64,000 nucleotides of DNA, from NCBI GenBank assembly GCA_017893485.1, contig CM030363.1, positions 176,733,744-176,797,743 of the forward strand, read 5' to 3'. The notes under the pieces are model-generated. The model was given only the letters and a program-made list of their open reading frames with translations, had not been told where the DNA came from and made no database searches. Numbering within the stretch: the stretch's first letter is position 1; each line of letters starts with the position of its first letter. This DNA is from Hemerocallis citrina. Its lineage: Eukaryota; Streptophyta; Magnoliopsida; Asparagales; Asphodelaceae. A program made the translations under genes and the position numbers. Below, piece by piece: positions 46,328 to 57,796 of this stretch.

Positions 46328-47791
46328 GCTTATTATTCGTGTAGTTCTAATTTGAATGAGTCACAAGCTTCAACTACTTTTTCAAGAATGGAACCCATAA
46401 CGGAAGATGCTCCAAATATTGCATGAACTTTAGTAGTTTATGTCTGTGGATTTTGTAGGTAAGCTCCTTACATGATTATACTCATATTTTTTTGCTATAT
46501 CTGTAATTATTGTGGCAACATGTTCCAAATATGTTCATATGTTAAATTAATCGTTATGTCTTGATTGTTTGCAGGCAAATTGATGATGGATATAACAGAA
46601 ATGCATGATTTTTCGCCATCTTCGAAAAGTTGGTAAAATGATTTTGTTTATACAAATAATACCAAGTTAGTAGGCAGGGATGAAAAGTTTATGAATGATT
46701 TTGTTTATGCATGAATTTGTTTAATCATGATTTTTCTCTATTGGAGTGTGTAGGCAATGATGAAAACTTTATACAAGACAAGTAAAATGATTTTCATAAT
46801 TTTGTGCTTTTGTACCAAGTTAGTGCGCAACTGAAAGTTACCAAAGAACATGAATTTTGTTGTCTATGTTTATGAGTTAGTCTATTATGAGATGGTGAGA
46901 TGGGCTCCTTATCGTGAGAGGGAGTTACCAGATCTCCGATTTCGTTTGCTGGCGATAGAACGAGTCGATTTGATCCCGTCCTGTCAGCTCTTTTCCTGTG
47001 TTTACGGAGTTTCCGTTGTGCACTCATTTGGTCTTAAACTGATTGACTTGGAAGAGATGGAGATGCGAAACAACAATTTGGTTGAAACTAGTAGGCATGG
47101 CTTAATTTAGCAGCCCTAGTGACAAACACAAATTTCTTCATTTGCCTCACTTATACTTGATTTATTGGAAATATTTCCAGCACTTGAGCTTACACATTTT
47201 TTGGTGGTGTTATTGTTCTGAGCCTATACATTTTTTTTGCTGTTGTTGTTCTAAGCCTTCAAGTTTTGTTGCCAAGTGTTGTTCTGAGCCTACAAATTTC
47301 TACATTTTGACTCACAATTTTTGATAAGTTGGCATTTTCTATGAGAAGTCAAATTACTCAGAGTACAAGTAGGCATGAAGTTCCCTTGAACTGTGATATT
47401 ATCAAGACTACTCAGAGTACAAGTAGGCATGAAGTGGCCTTTTTCCTCTTCCCAATTTAATTTTCTTTCCTTTTTTAAAAATGAATTTTGACTTTTGAAT
47501 TATTGTTAATATGATATTCTGTAACTATGGAACAGAATTCTATATTGTGCAAAACTGTTCAACACTTTCAGAGCAAAAAACTGGAAGAAGATAGGTACAT
47601 GAATTGAGTATGCTTTTCTAGTTTTAAGTATGTATGTATTGGCCCTAATTAAACTTATTTTCTCTGATTGTTGAATCTGCTTTGATTCTTCTTACTGATG
47701 CATCATATATATAGTCTTAGGTATAAGAATTGAGTTTTATTTTCTTACTCTTTTTATTTTTATTTTATGTATGTATGTTTATTGGCCGATA
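46328..47791 (+). other. Pack-MULE interior, exon-like fragments and partial TIR copy
   Basis: Candidate splice-bounded pieces: ..TTTTGTAG|GTAAGC (46459) and TTTGCAG|GCAAATTG..GTTG|GTAAAA (46575-46635); neither product is recognised. A diverged copy of the TIR start is at 46866-46990. From 47200 the first TTCTGAGCCTACA-type repeats appear. Confidence 0.4.
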
Positions 47792-47863
47792 GTTTCTGCC
47801 ATGTCTGATGGCTTGAAGGCCTGGGAGATGTTAAATGAAAGACCACAAAGTGTTGATATAGTA
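47792..47863 (+). pseudogene. Captured PRR receiver-domain fragment 1
   Basis: Frame VSAMSDGLKAWEMLNERPQS, then VDIV and TGA. This matches the PRR5/PRR7/PRR9 receiver run 'V.DGLKAWE.LK.RP...DL'. An ATA|GTATGA donor may end it. The adjoining 'LTEVDLPSISG..' part is missing, so the domain has an internal deletion before fragment 2. Confidence 0.7.
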
Positions 47864-47965
47864 TGATTACTAATCTTGATTTTCTCAGAAAGGTTTAAAA
47901 TAAAATAAAATAGAAGTAATAATTGCCAGTAAGCTTAACCTTAATTTGCCTTGTGTTTTATGCAG

Positions 47966-48096
47966 TGATGTCCTCCCATGACTCTATCAACATGGTTTTC
48001 AAATGCATGTTGAGAGGAGCAGCTGACTTCCTGGTGAAGCCGATACGGAAAAATGAGCTGAGGAATTTGTGGCAACATGTTTGGTGAAGACACACT
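47966..48096 (+). pseudogene. Captured PRR receiver-domain fragment 2
   Basis: After TTTTATGCAG the exon encodes [20 protein letters not shown], then [19 protein letters not shown], stop, RH, ending ACT|GTAAGA. It is unmistakably the end of the receiver-like domain of circadian pseudo-response regulators (PRR5/9 type). The phase (TG|ATG) fits the family's 'MMSSHDS'. The TGA at 48085 stands where family members have Arg; CGA to TGA is the mutation expected from a methylated CpG. In intact PRRs the domain mediates protein contacts in clock repression; here it is a fragment. Confidence 0.88.
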
Positions 48097-49600
48097 GTAA
48101 GATCCTTGCTACTAATTGACATATGTGTGACTGCACATTGGAAAATGCATGTTAGAACTGAATTTAAACATACAATATTTGAGAAAGTTAATAAATGTTT
48201 ATGTAGTAGCGGTGATAAATAGCCGATAATATTTGTGATAGAGAACAATATATCTCTTGGAGAGTGGCAAAAAAATTGTGGAGTAAAGACTGATGAGAAT
48301 GTAGGGATTATATTAAGATTATATTTACTAATTGAGATAATGAAAAATTACTCAAATTTGTTAAGTAGACAGTGTTGGAGATTTCATTCTCCTTTTTTAT
48401 ATATCTTTGGTTGATTGAGCTTTTTTTTAATGCTGTATATGAGCTGCGCAAGAGTTTCCCTGCTCGAGTTTTTTTTTATGTTGTATCTTTGGTTGATCGA
48501 GTTTTTTTTAATGCAGTGGAAAGGGTTCACTCATGACCAAGCCTTTTGGATTGATGTCGACGACCTGCACAAGAGTTTCCTTCATTTCGAGCTTGAGGCA
48601 ATCTCGGTTTGGAGGAAGGGGGAGTTGTCAGAGCTGCTGCAGCTGCTGTGAAGATATGAGCTCACTCGGGGATCTGATTGTATTAGTATTAGTTACTTTT
48701 TTAGTTGATTGTATTAGTAGAAACAAAGTGGCATCTGAAGTATCAATGTTTGTTCTATTTCGTAAAATGATTTTGTTTTTTTGCACCCTCCTACCAAGTT
48801 AGTGTGCAAGTCATTTCAGCTTCATGTTCAGTTTCTATTTTCGGCAAATGGTATACAATTTTTTTTTGGTGGTGTTCAGCTTCATGATCAGTTTCTGTTG
48901 TTCTGAGCTGGGGAGCTCAAATTTTTTGGTGGTGTTCAGCTTTTTGTTCAATTTCTGTTGTTCTGAGCTTACACATTTTGAACTTCATGTTCAAATTCTC
49001 TTATACTGAGCTTACACATTTTGAGCTTCATGTTCAGTTTATGGTGGTGTTGTTCTCAGCCTACAGATTTTTGCATCTCTTGTTGTTGTTTTGAGACTGC
49101 AGATTATTTTGCTGTTGTTGTTGTTCTGAGCCTACAGTTTTCTTTGCTGTTGTGGTTACAATTGTGTTTTTAATCCTTTTGTATAATCTCCATTTGGTTT
49201 CTGTTGTTCTTGGCAATTGGTGTACACATTGGTTGGTGGTGTTCAGTTTCTGTTGTTCTGAGCTTACACATTTTGAACTTCATGTTCAGTTTCTGTTGTT
49301 CTGAGCTTACACATTTTGAACTTCATGTTCAGTTTATGTTGTTCAATTTTCTGTTGTTCTGAGCTTTATGTTCAGTTTTTGGTGGTGTTGTTCTGAGCCT
49401 CTTCATGTCTGAATTTGTTTGGTTTGGTGTCAGTCAGTTTTTTGCTAGGAGGTTTAAATGTGTTTTAATGTGTTCGTCATGTATGGATTGTAATGGAAGT
49501 AATGGAAGTTGAAAGTTAAAACTGGTTTGTGGTTACAATTGTGTTTTTAACCCTTTCGTTTGTGACACTGATGTTGCTGTTGCGGCTGCTTTGAAACGTT
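48097..49600 (+). other. Pack-MULE interior with TTCTGAGC repeats
   Basis: At 48516-48650 a frame reads KGFTHDQAFWIDVDDLHKSF, then LHFELEAISVWRKGELSELL; it could be another captured exon but I do not recognise it. From 48820 to 49400 degenerate repeats of 'GTTCAGTTTCTGTTGTTCTGAGCTTACACATTTTGAACTTCAT' type recur about every 45-60 bp. Confidence 0.5.
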
Positions 49601-52140
49601 CTTTCAAGTAGTTGCCAGATATGTTCACTCTACATGAGTATTCATCATATCATCACATGACACCAAAACAATAATAACAAATATATCTGAATGAATTTCG
49701 ATCATCATACAAGTGTAAGGTAATGCCATGGTCTTGACATCTGAAATCTTATACATGCAAACATCCTCAACCAAGCCCAATAACAGAACATGAGAAATTA
49801 ATATCTTAAATAATGTTATTTGCTTCAATACATTGATAGTATACTTGCTTCAATAACGCACAAGTACATCAAAAACTTTACAAATTTAGCAACTATACAA
49901 CTTTTATCACCAAATATACAAGCTTTTTGTTCCAAATGTCAACTCGTGTCAAGTAGTGAGTAGCTCCAAGAAGCACTTCAAGCTGAAATCAACCTGAAAT
50001 CAAAATTAAACAGAGCTCATTCAGCCTGGAAACAAAAAAATATTTATTTAAAAAATATAGTAGGCTCAGAACACAAAATATCATTCACCAATTATAGTAA
50101 GCTCAGAACACAATTGCAACCACAAACCAGTTTTAACTTTCAACTTCCATTATTTCCATTACAATCCATACATGACGAACACATTAAAACACATTTAAAC
50201 CTCCTAGCAAAAAAACTGACTGACACCAGACCAAATAAATTCAAACATAAAGAGGCTCAGAACAACACCAGCAAAAACTGAACATGAAGCTCAGAACAAC
50301 AGAAAATTGAACAACATAAACTGAACATGAAGTTCAAAATGTGTAAGCTCAGAACAACAGAAACCAAATGGAGATTATACAAAAGGGTTAAAAACACAAT
50401 TGTAACCACAAAGCAGTTTTAACTTTCACCTTCCATTATTTCCATTACAATCCATACATGACGAACACATTAAAAAACATTTAAACCTCCTGTGAAAAAA
50501 CTGACTGACACTAGACCAAACAAATTCAAACATGTAGGCTCAGAACAACACCACCAAAAACTGAACATGAAGCTCAGAACAAAAGAAAATTGAACAACAT
50601 AAACTGAACATGATGTTCAAAATGTTAAGCTCAGAACAACAGAAACTGAACACCACCAACCACCAAAAAAATTTTGTATACCAATTGCCGAAAACAGAAA
50701 CTGTACATGAAGCTGAAATAACTTGCACACTAACTTGGTAGGAGGGTACAAAAAAACTAAATCATTTTACTTGTCTTGTATAAACTTTTCATCACTGCCT
50801 ACACACTCCAAAAGGGAAAAATCATGAATAAACAAAATCATGCATAAACTTTTCATCAATGCTTACTAATAAATCAGGCAAGAAGTTAGTCAAATGCAGA
50901 AATTTGAGTTTGTCAATAGGGCTGCTTTATTAAGCCAAGCCTACTAGTTCCAAACACATGTTTTTTTTTTTTTTGTTGCATCTCCACCCCATCTCACAAT
51001 CAATTGGCCTCCTATCACAATAGACTTACTCATGTATATATATAGAGTAAAAAAAATCAGTAGGCTCAGAACAAACTATTCAAAACTAGGGCTGCATTAG
51101 GGTGCCGTCCCAACCAGAATATGATAGATAAATAATCAAACATAAATACAACAAGCTGAAAAAATTATTTAGATCATAAAGTGTTTCGCATCACTGCCTA
51201 CACCAACACACCGAAGGAGAGAATCAAACCCCAAAAGGCTTAAATGAGTATCCAACACATACGCATCCAACGTAAGTTAGAAAAAATATAGTTTCTCTTG
51301 TTCTGAGCTTACACATTTTGAACTTCATGTTCAGTTTATGTTGTTCACTTTCTGTTGTTCTGAGCTTCATGTTCAGGCTTTGGTGGTGTTGTTCTGACCC
51401 TACAGGTTTGAATTTGTTTGGAATGGTGTCAGTTAGTTTTTTGCCAGGAGGTTTAAATGTGTTTTACTGTGTTGGTCATGTATGGATTGTAATGGAAATA
51501 ATGGAAGTTGAAAATTAAAAAACATATATTTTCATCAATTGTCTTATATATATAGAGTAAGTCTATTAAGAGCTGGGGAGCTGAAATCGTTATCGAGAGC
51601 GGGGGTTTTTAGCCATTCGTTCGCGATTGATTGCGATCGAACGACTCATATTTGATCCCGCTTATCTTCAGAATGTTTAGAGGTAAAAGGGGTAAAATAA
51701 AAAACCCCTATCTCTTTTTTTTGGTTTTGATCTCACGATCAATCGACCTCCTTTCACAATAGACTTACTCATGTATATATATAGAGTAAAAAAAACCAGT
51801 AGGCTCAGAACACACTATTCTCACTAGGGCTACATTGTGGTGCCGTGCCAACTAGAATATGACGGATAAATAATCAAGCATAAATACAACAAGTTGAAAA
51901 AATTATTTAGATCATAAAGTGTTTCGCATCACTGCCTACACCAAAAAATATAGTGATACTATCAATCATTGTGTGTCATCACTGCACAAAAATCAGATGA
52001 ATTGGGCTAGACTCAAATCACTTAAATGTAAGCTAAGTGTTGAGGGCACTGGGGATTCTACAACATTCATTCATTTCTTTCCCATCTTCTCTCCCGCTCA
52101 TTCCCCAAACTCTATTCAACTTTGCATAATTATCATGACA
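49601..52140 (-). other. Pack-MULE interior, inverted counterpart and duplications
   Basis: 50040-50720 carries reverse complements of the 48820-49560 repeats (TAGGCTCAGAACA..., CCTCCTAGCAAAAAA). The block at 50110-50260 is repeated in direct orientation at 50400-50540 and inverted at 51400-51510. About 200 bp at 50990-51200 recurs at 51730-51940. A 215-bp TIR-derived segment with its own inverted ends (GTAAGTCTATT / AATAGACTTAC) lies at about 51555-51772. No coding sequence is supported. Confidence 0.6.
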
Positions 52141-52891
52141 CACAACCAAATATGCTTCAAAACAATAATTTCAATCCCCAAAAATAAATAACCAACTTAT
52201 ATCAAAATGAATCTCATCATTGCCTACACACATAATCGAAAGAAAATGCAAGAAATTTAACAGAAATCATAAAAGCATGTATGAGAATCAAACACTTCCC
52301 TTCGAAATCTGAGCCTGTAATGGCAGTCAAGGACACAGGGCGTCAAGCGTCAGCCAAACCCACCGCACTAAGGGGTTTCGATATCCACAAAATGCCCTCA
52401 ATTTGAAGACAGATCTCATGCAATTTGAGTTGTCGAAGAGAGAGAACCCTATAGAGAGTAGAAAATGAAACCCTAATCGTGATTTGGGATTTCCGTCGCA
52501 GAGAGAGAGAGAGAGAACCCACTGAGAGAAGAAATCGAAACCCTAGTCACGATCGATCGAAACCCTAACATCGATTTCGGTTTCTCCAGCCAAAGAGAGG
52601 CTGAGCTGGGTTTGTCGTCGAGGAGAGAGTTGTTTCGACGAAGAGTCGGAGACAGAGCAAAAGGGAGAGGCATCGAAGTAGGGTTTTGCTCGACGAAGAA
52701 AGAGAGCAGGAGGGAGAGGAGGTTCTTCAGATCGTGAGAAAGAAAGAGAGATAGAGATGGGGGTTTTCGATTTTACCCCTCAACTTTCTGAAGATAAGCG
52801 GAATCAAATCTGAGCCGTTCGATCGCGATCGGACAGCTGAAAACTCCCGCTCACGATAAGGAGCCCATCTCACCATCTCATAATAGACTAA

Positions 52892-52892
<1 letters not shown>
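52141..52892 (-). repeat. Right TIR of the Pack-MULE-like element
   Basis: Reverse complement of 45570-46327 with scattered substitutions and short indels. It ends CTCATAATAGACTAAC followed by (CA)n. Confidence 0.85.
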
Positions 52893-52934
<42 letters not shown>

Positions 52935-53148
52935 AGTATATTGGTACAGAAAGTATATTGGTTGGGAATTGAAAAAACTTATCTCAGAAAACAGGTTTTT
53001 CCTGTTTTCAAAACACTCATTTTAAACATAGGTTTTGAATGTAAAAATTTAAAATGAGTTTTCGAAAAATTTATATCCAAACAAAATTGTCCTATATTTT
53101 GATTTTAAAAACTGAAAACTGTTTTAAAAATATGATCCAAATGCATCT
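52893..53148. repeat. (CA)n and right end of the Harbinger-like element
   Basis: A (CA)n run (52893-52931), then AT-rich sequence with CATTTTAAACATAGG, matching CATTTTAAACATAG at 29953 near the left end in direct orientation, and the inverted TTTTGAAA-rich terminus. Confidence 0.6.
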
Positions 53149-53228
53149 TAAATATTTTTGAAAGTGGGTCAGAATGCTCAATATTTTCAAAAAGTGGGTC
53201 AGTTAGGGCAAAAAATTCGCAAGACGCA

Positions 53229-55100
53229 TGCATTCATTTGTTCTTGCTATAAAAAGTATCTCACTCAATATCTGCAATCAAAAAGTATAAAACCAATTCA
53301 TAGTTATTACAATATATCCGAATAACTACCATTTTCATATGACTCATTCCACTCAAAATTTTGTATTAACTACTACATAACTCGTGCGATGCACGAATTG
53401 TCATGTTCATGATTTTCAAATTGTTGCTATAATAATTTAAAATTAACATTTTAACTTTCTCATTTTTTTAAAACCATAAACTTCCTCATTTTTTGAAGGT
53501 AGATAAACAGCAAAAAAACCAAATTTCTATTGTGAAACTGTGACCACCTATTAGGTGGATACTCATCTATTAAGGTGATGACCCAAACCCACCTATTTAG
53601 GTGGCGGCCGAACCGTACTACCAAATTCTAACCCTAACTTCACCCTATATATATGTTATGAATAAAGAGCCATTACATTTGAATTCGACTACAGCTAGCT
53701 CTCTCTCTCTCTCACACACAACATGTTATTAGCACGATGCCTCGAAGAATTATTTTTTTAGTATTCTTTTTTTGAGGAAATAATTTGTGTGAGGATTTAT
53801 TCAATCAGTATATACTGTCTGTATTTTCGCACCTCCATATCAAATTTTCATGTTAGTGATTGATAGTTCTTCAACAGAACACTCCATAGTTGTTTGTGAG
53901 AGGATTTTGCTGTTTTAATCACTTTTGTTCATGATTTTGTTGTTTCTGTATTTATTTTCGGGTGAGAGGATATTTGCTATTTTGGTGAGTTGTTTGGTTG
54001 AAGTATGCATACTCATTTTCTCACTTTCAATTATGATGTATTTTAACCTAAAATACATCATACAACTTGTTATTAGACATTTGTTCATCTACAAGATATG
54101 CATTGTTCATCTACTTATTAATCTCTTAATCTTTCTTTTGAATTTTATTATTGTGTAGTTCAGCTTATAGTATATTTGATTTTGAGCTATTGCATTGTAG
54201 ATATCTCATTTGTTTCATTTACTTATTATGTGAATGTGTTTGAAACTTTCTTGGGCACGTAAGAAGTTTCTTGAACTTTTAAGGAATGCATGATATCTTT
54301 TCCCCCAAGTCTATATTCATGTTCTGTGTTGTGTGATATACTAGATACGGATGCTATATGATTTAGGAGGATGACAAGATACTTAAAGGAACTTTGTTGT
54401 TATGATATTAACTCAATCAGATATGTTGTTGTGCTCATGTAAAGGAACTTTGCTGTTATTCCTTCCGTTTTGTAAATCCCTTGATGTTTATTTTCAAGGT
54501 CTTACCTTTAGGATCATTATATCGAGCTATTTGAGTAACAAACTCAATGTCTATCCATTTTCATAGACCAAAAGATCTATGTTTAAACTACTTAAATATA
54601 AGCTTCATCTCCACTCCCTAGACCTGGTACACACGCTGATAATTTTTCCAGCAGAGAAGTCTATTAGTCCTGCAGACAAGTCTATTAGAAGAAATACATG
54701 ATATATTAACCGACAAATCCAACAACAACAAAATGTATCATTTAAAAATTGCTTAACATTAGCACTATAAAAGCTTGAAATGAGAAGAAAAATGGCGCAC
54801 CAAATTTGCAAGAGAAAGTATTTTTGCCCTAAAAAAAAAGAGAGAACTTGAGAATTCGATATCTTAAATTAGTCGTCTCATCAATTAAAACGAAATAGTA
54901 TAAATGTGGTTATGAATCTTCATATCCTTGCAACTCAGGTAATACACGATTAAAAAAAACTTCACGTATTAAGTCAGTCTCAACAATTAACAAAAGAAAC
55001 ATAAAAATCATCAAAGAACTTTATATAAAAATAGATATATAGAAATCATTTAAAAGCTTTGTATAAAAATAGATATACATATTTATAAAATTAAATTGTC
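53229..55100. other. Unassigned AT-rich DNA
   Basis: No gene is seen. At 53560-53745 a segment with paired TTAGGTGG phrases, a TATATATATG box, a CT run and ACAACATGTTATTAGCACG resembles the end of a Copia LTR plus primer site, but I cannot define it. The 77-residue hydrophobic frame at 53925 has no recognisable domain. Confidence 0.35.
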
Positions 55101-55270
55101 AATAATAGGATTCGAATCTGCATGGGCAAAACAAGTGTGTCATATAACCAATTGGACAAAACAACTTTTGTGTAAATTATCTAATTACTAGAATATTAAC
55201 TTGAGCCTAATGTCCTTGGGGGCCTCCTGGTTAGTAGGCCCCGCACTGGTCGCACAGGTCCAGAGCCGGC
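55101..55270 (-). repeat. SINE-like tRNA-related remnant
   Basis: The minus strand has CCAATTGGTTATATGACAC (box-A-like) and GATTCGAATCC (box-B-like) 27 bp later, followed by repeat-like GGGCCTACTAACCAGGAGGC. No complete tRNA fold is present. Confidence 0.35.
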
Positions 55271-55355
55271 CCTGAGTTAGTATACTTATATCATTCGCTG
55301 GGTCTTAGTTACGTGTTTGTGATCCCATATTTTGAGAAGCGGGGCGTGACACGAT
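55271..55355 (+). mobile_element. 3' terminal fragment of Tekay-like LTR
   Basis: TATATCATTCGCTGGGTCTT... to GAAGCGGGGCGTGACA at 55355 matches, in reverse complement, the ends of D1 (14190) and D3 (about 60800). Only about 85 bp remain. Confidence 0.6.
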
Positions 55356-55891
55356 CACACTAAAAAGATTAATATATATTATTTGTCAGCAGTAATAGAT
55401 AAGAATTTCTCGATGATATTATATTATGTTATTCAGAAGTATCATTAATAAGAATTCACTGAACATTCACAATATAGACGTATAGCGCAATTCCTCAACT
55501 TGTTGCATTTTCCAGACAGTCTAGTATTCACTAGGTTGATGCCTGCATGCATAATCATGATGGAAAAAGCCAAACATACTAGAAACACGGACACCGGCCG
55601 ACAAAATCACTGTGATGCCTTTTGACCTTAATTGGAGAATATTGCAAAAGGCATATCTAACTCATCTTGATTTAACAGTCCTAAGCTGCGATAACTTGGT
55701 AGAACTGTTTCCACGCCACCTCAGCATATGATAATCTGTGAAATGTTGGCAGGAACAAATTTACTTAATCCAGACGCAATCGAGCTAGTATAACGATCTC
55801 CGCTGATGGCAAGCATCTCCGACTGAAGCCGCTACCACCGTCTACCCTCTACTCCTACTTCGCTTCCACTGAACCCCTATGCTTTCTTGAG
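55356..55891. other. Unassigned sequence before LINE ORF1
   Basis: AT-rich, then from 55800 C-rich sequence that may be the leader of the following LINE. No frame is supported. Confidence 0.3.
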
Positions 55892-56755
55892 TTGAGTGGG
55901 TGCGGGACCAATGAGAGGGCACGCCACCCCCTCGACCTCCCTAATTCTGAACCCCAACATGCCACCACTATCCCTCAACCACCACCTCCTCCTCCAACGT
56001 CACCCCCTCCCCCTCCAACAACAGCTCCTACCCTTTCTTCGACACATCCCCTACCACTGAACAACCCCCATGAGGACTCGTCTAGGCTCAGACGCGCACA
56101 ATCCCCCGCGCGCGCCCACAGAAATGCACATCAATGACGGGGGGGGGGGGGGAGTGGCTTTGGTCATCATCGTCATGCGGAGTGGCTACCCAGGGGACGG
56201 GCCCATGGAAGGGGTCCTCCTACTGGCCCTTATGGGCGTAAAAGACCCCCCCTCCCCTACCACCCCCATTGTCCAGCGTCACAACCAGAGGGAGGGGCAA
56301 GAATAGAGAAGCTACGACCATCATCATCGTCAATTTCAGCCACAGTTACAACACAGGCATCACAACCATCAAAAGGATTACAACTCCTACAAAGTCCAGA
56401 GTCACTGTCAGAAAGAAGGGCAAGAGCAGAGAGGCTATGATCATCATCGTCACCCACAACAACAACCACACACAGAGTTACAACACAGATACCACTACCA
56501 ACAAAAGAAATACGACTCCTACATCAACTCTTCAGGACCCAATCACCACAAACACTCCCCCCTCCTGCAAGGTCCCAAGATCACCACAAACCAGTTATTC
56601 AAACCCCCCCAACCTCCGTCCAACACCAGTCTCCTCCACATCTTCAACGGAACTCTAAAGCCCCACTTAAATCCACCGTTGAGCTGGCCCAAGATGGGGA
56701 TCCGCCCAACGAGATTACTACGGAGTTAGAGTCGGTCGAAGAGGGAGAACAGTGG
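55892..56755 (+). pseudogene. Second LINE: N-terminal part of ORF1 (decayed)
   Basis: A proline-rich frame from 55892 (MSGCGTNERARHPLDLPNSE, then poly-Pro) changes frame near the poly-G run at 56139-56152. A stretch rich in His, Gln and Tyr follows in one frame, arising from a tandem duplication of about 110 bp (56290-56400 and 56405-56515). It precedes the zinc-knuckle region in the same orientation and is probably the disordered N-terminus of the same protein. Confidence 0.45.
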
Positions 56756-57796
56756 GTGGAAGTCATCAACAAGACAAAGAAGAGGCAGAACAACTCCCCC
56801 CCCCCACCACAGCCCGAGCACAAAAAGATAAAACGGAAAGGGAAACGGAAGCCAGTACCTTGCTTCAATTGCGGAGAATTAGGTGACTACGGGAAAGACT
56901 GCACCAAAGAGGTGAGATGCCTTAAATGTATGAAATGGGGGCATATCTCGTATGTTTGTACCAACGTCGTCGAGACAAACAATAATCATGAACGCCCAGT
57001 GAGTAGAGGCAGATCGCTAGATAACCCTACCGTTATCAGCCTAGCAAAATGTCTGGACACAATTAAGAGCAAAAAGAAGTGGCTCCGACAATGGTGCGCC
57101 GTGGCCAGGGTAAGGTCTGGGAGACCTTCGGAGACCCACCTACTCCAGGCACTTAACTCCAGATGGCCAATGAGGGCACACAGGGACTGGGTGGCGAAGA
57201 GAATGTGCCACCTTCGGTTCCTGGTGTCCTTCCCCTCGCCGGAGAAAGTGATCGAGGTAACAGGCATGGGGGCAGTGGATTTCGGCCATTTCAAGGTGGA
57301 ATTCTTCGCATGGTCACCTAGTTTCGGAGCAGAACTGCCTTAAGGCGACAAATTCTGGATTTGGATCCATAAAGTGCCGCTTCATTTTCGGAAGAGGGAG
57401 GCACTGCAAGAGATCGTCGCCGACTTTGGGTCGATTGAAGACATCAACGAGAAGACAGTGCGTCGATCAGAGATTGTGTCGGCGAGGATTCTGATTAGGA
57501 GTGCAGACATCTCTTTGATGACACGGTTTGCTAAAGTCTACTCCTTTGAGGAGTCATACCTCATTCGATTCGTCCTTGACAAGCGAGCAAAAATGGAGAC
57601 GGAGCTTGCAGCCATCACACCCCCCACTCCTCCACCCACACTCAGAGACGGCCGAACATACAAACAGGTGGTCTCAATGGAGGGGGACCTCACAATTGAC
57701 GGGGCTCATGAAGTTGAGCATGCGTACCGGGAGCTCATCAGAGTGGCAAGAAGGGAGGAGCGGCGCCTGGAACAGGCGACGGAGGGATCAGAATAA
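56756..57796 (+). pseudogene. Second LINE: ORF1 with zinc knuckles and DUF4283-like domain
   Basis: Two CCHC knuckles at about residues 39-52 (CFNCGELGDYGKDC) and 58-71 (CLKCMKWGHISYVC). Then a DUF4283-like fold: WCAVARVRSG, LRFLVSFPSPEKV, VEFFAWSPSFGAE. An in-frame TAA at 57341-57343 interrupts; the frame goes on with KFWIWIHKVPLHFRKREALQEI and ends at 57796. In this protein family knuckles and DUF4283 occur in LINE ORF1 and retroelement-derived plant proteins. The nonsense codon and lack of an adjacent ORF2 argue for a dead fragment. Confidence 0.75.

Larger units (their letters stand above)
45570..52892. mobile_element. Pack-MULE-like fold-back element with ~755-bp TIRs
   Basis: 45570-46327 and 52141-52892 are long inverted repeats (about 90 percent identical by eye), starting GTTAGTCTATTATGAGATGG. 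A 9-bp duplication is not readable because the flanks are TA and CA microsatellites, so the superfamily is inferred from TIR length and gene capture. The TIR itself is leader-like: CT-rich with GATTAGGGTTTC blocks and an ATTACAG|GCTCAG acceptor. The inside holds PRR gene fragments, degenerate TTCTGAGCCTACA repeats in opposite orientations, partial TIR copies (46866, 51553), and no transposase. Confidence 0.75.

Noticed and set aside
45570..52892. Helitron
   Set aside because: It has long inverted terminal repeats; no 5' TC / 3' CTRR end with hairpin at A|T sites.
53640..53745. Copia LTR end and primer site
   Set aside because: ACATGTTATTAGCACG is only loosely like a primer-binding site and no LTR start or duplication could be found.
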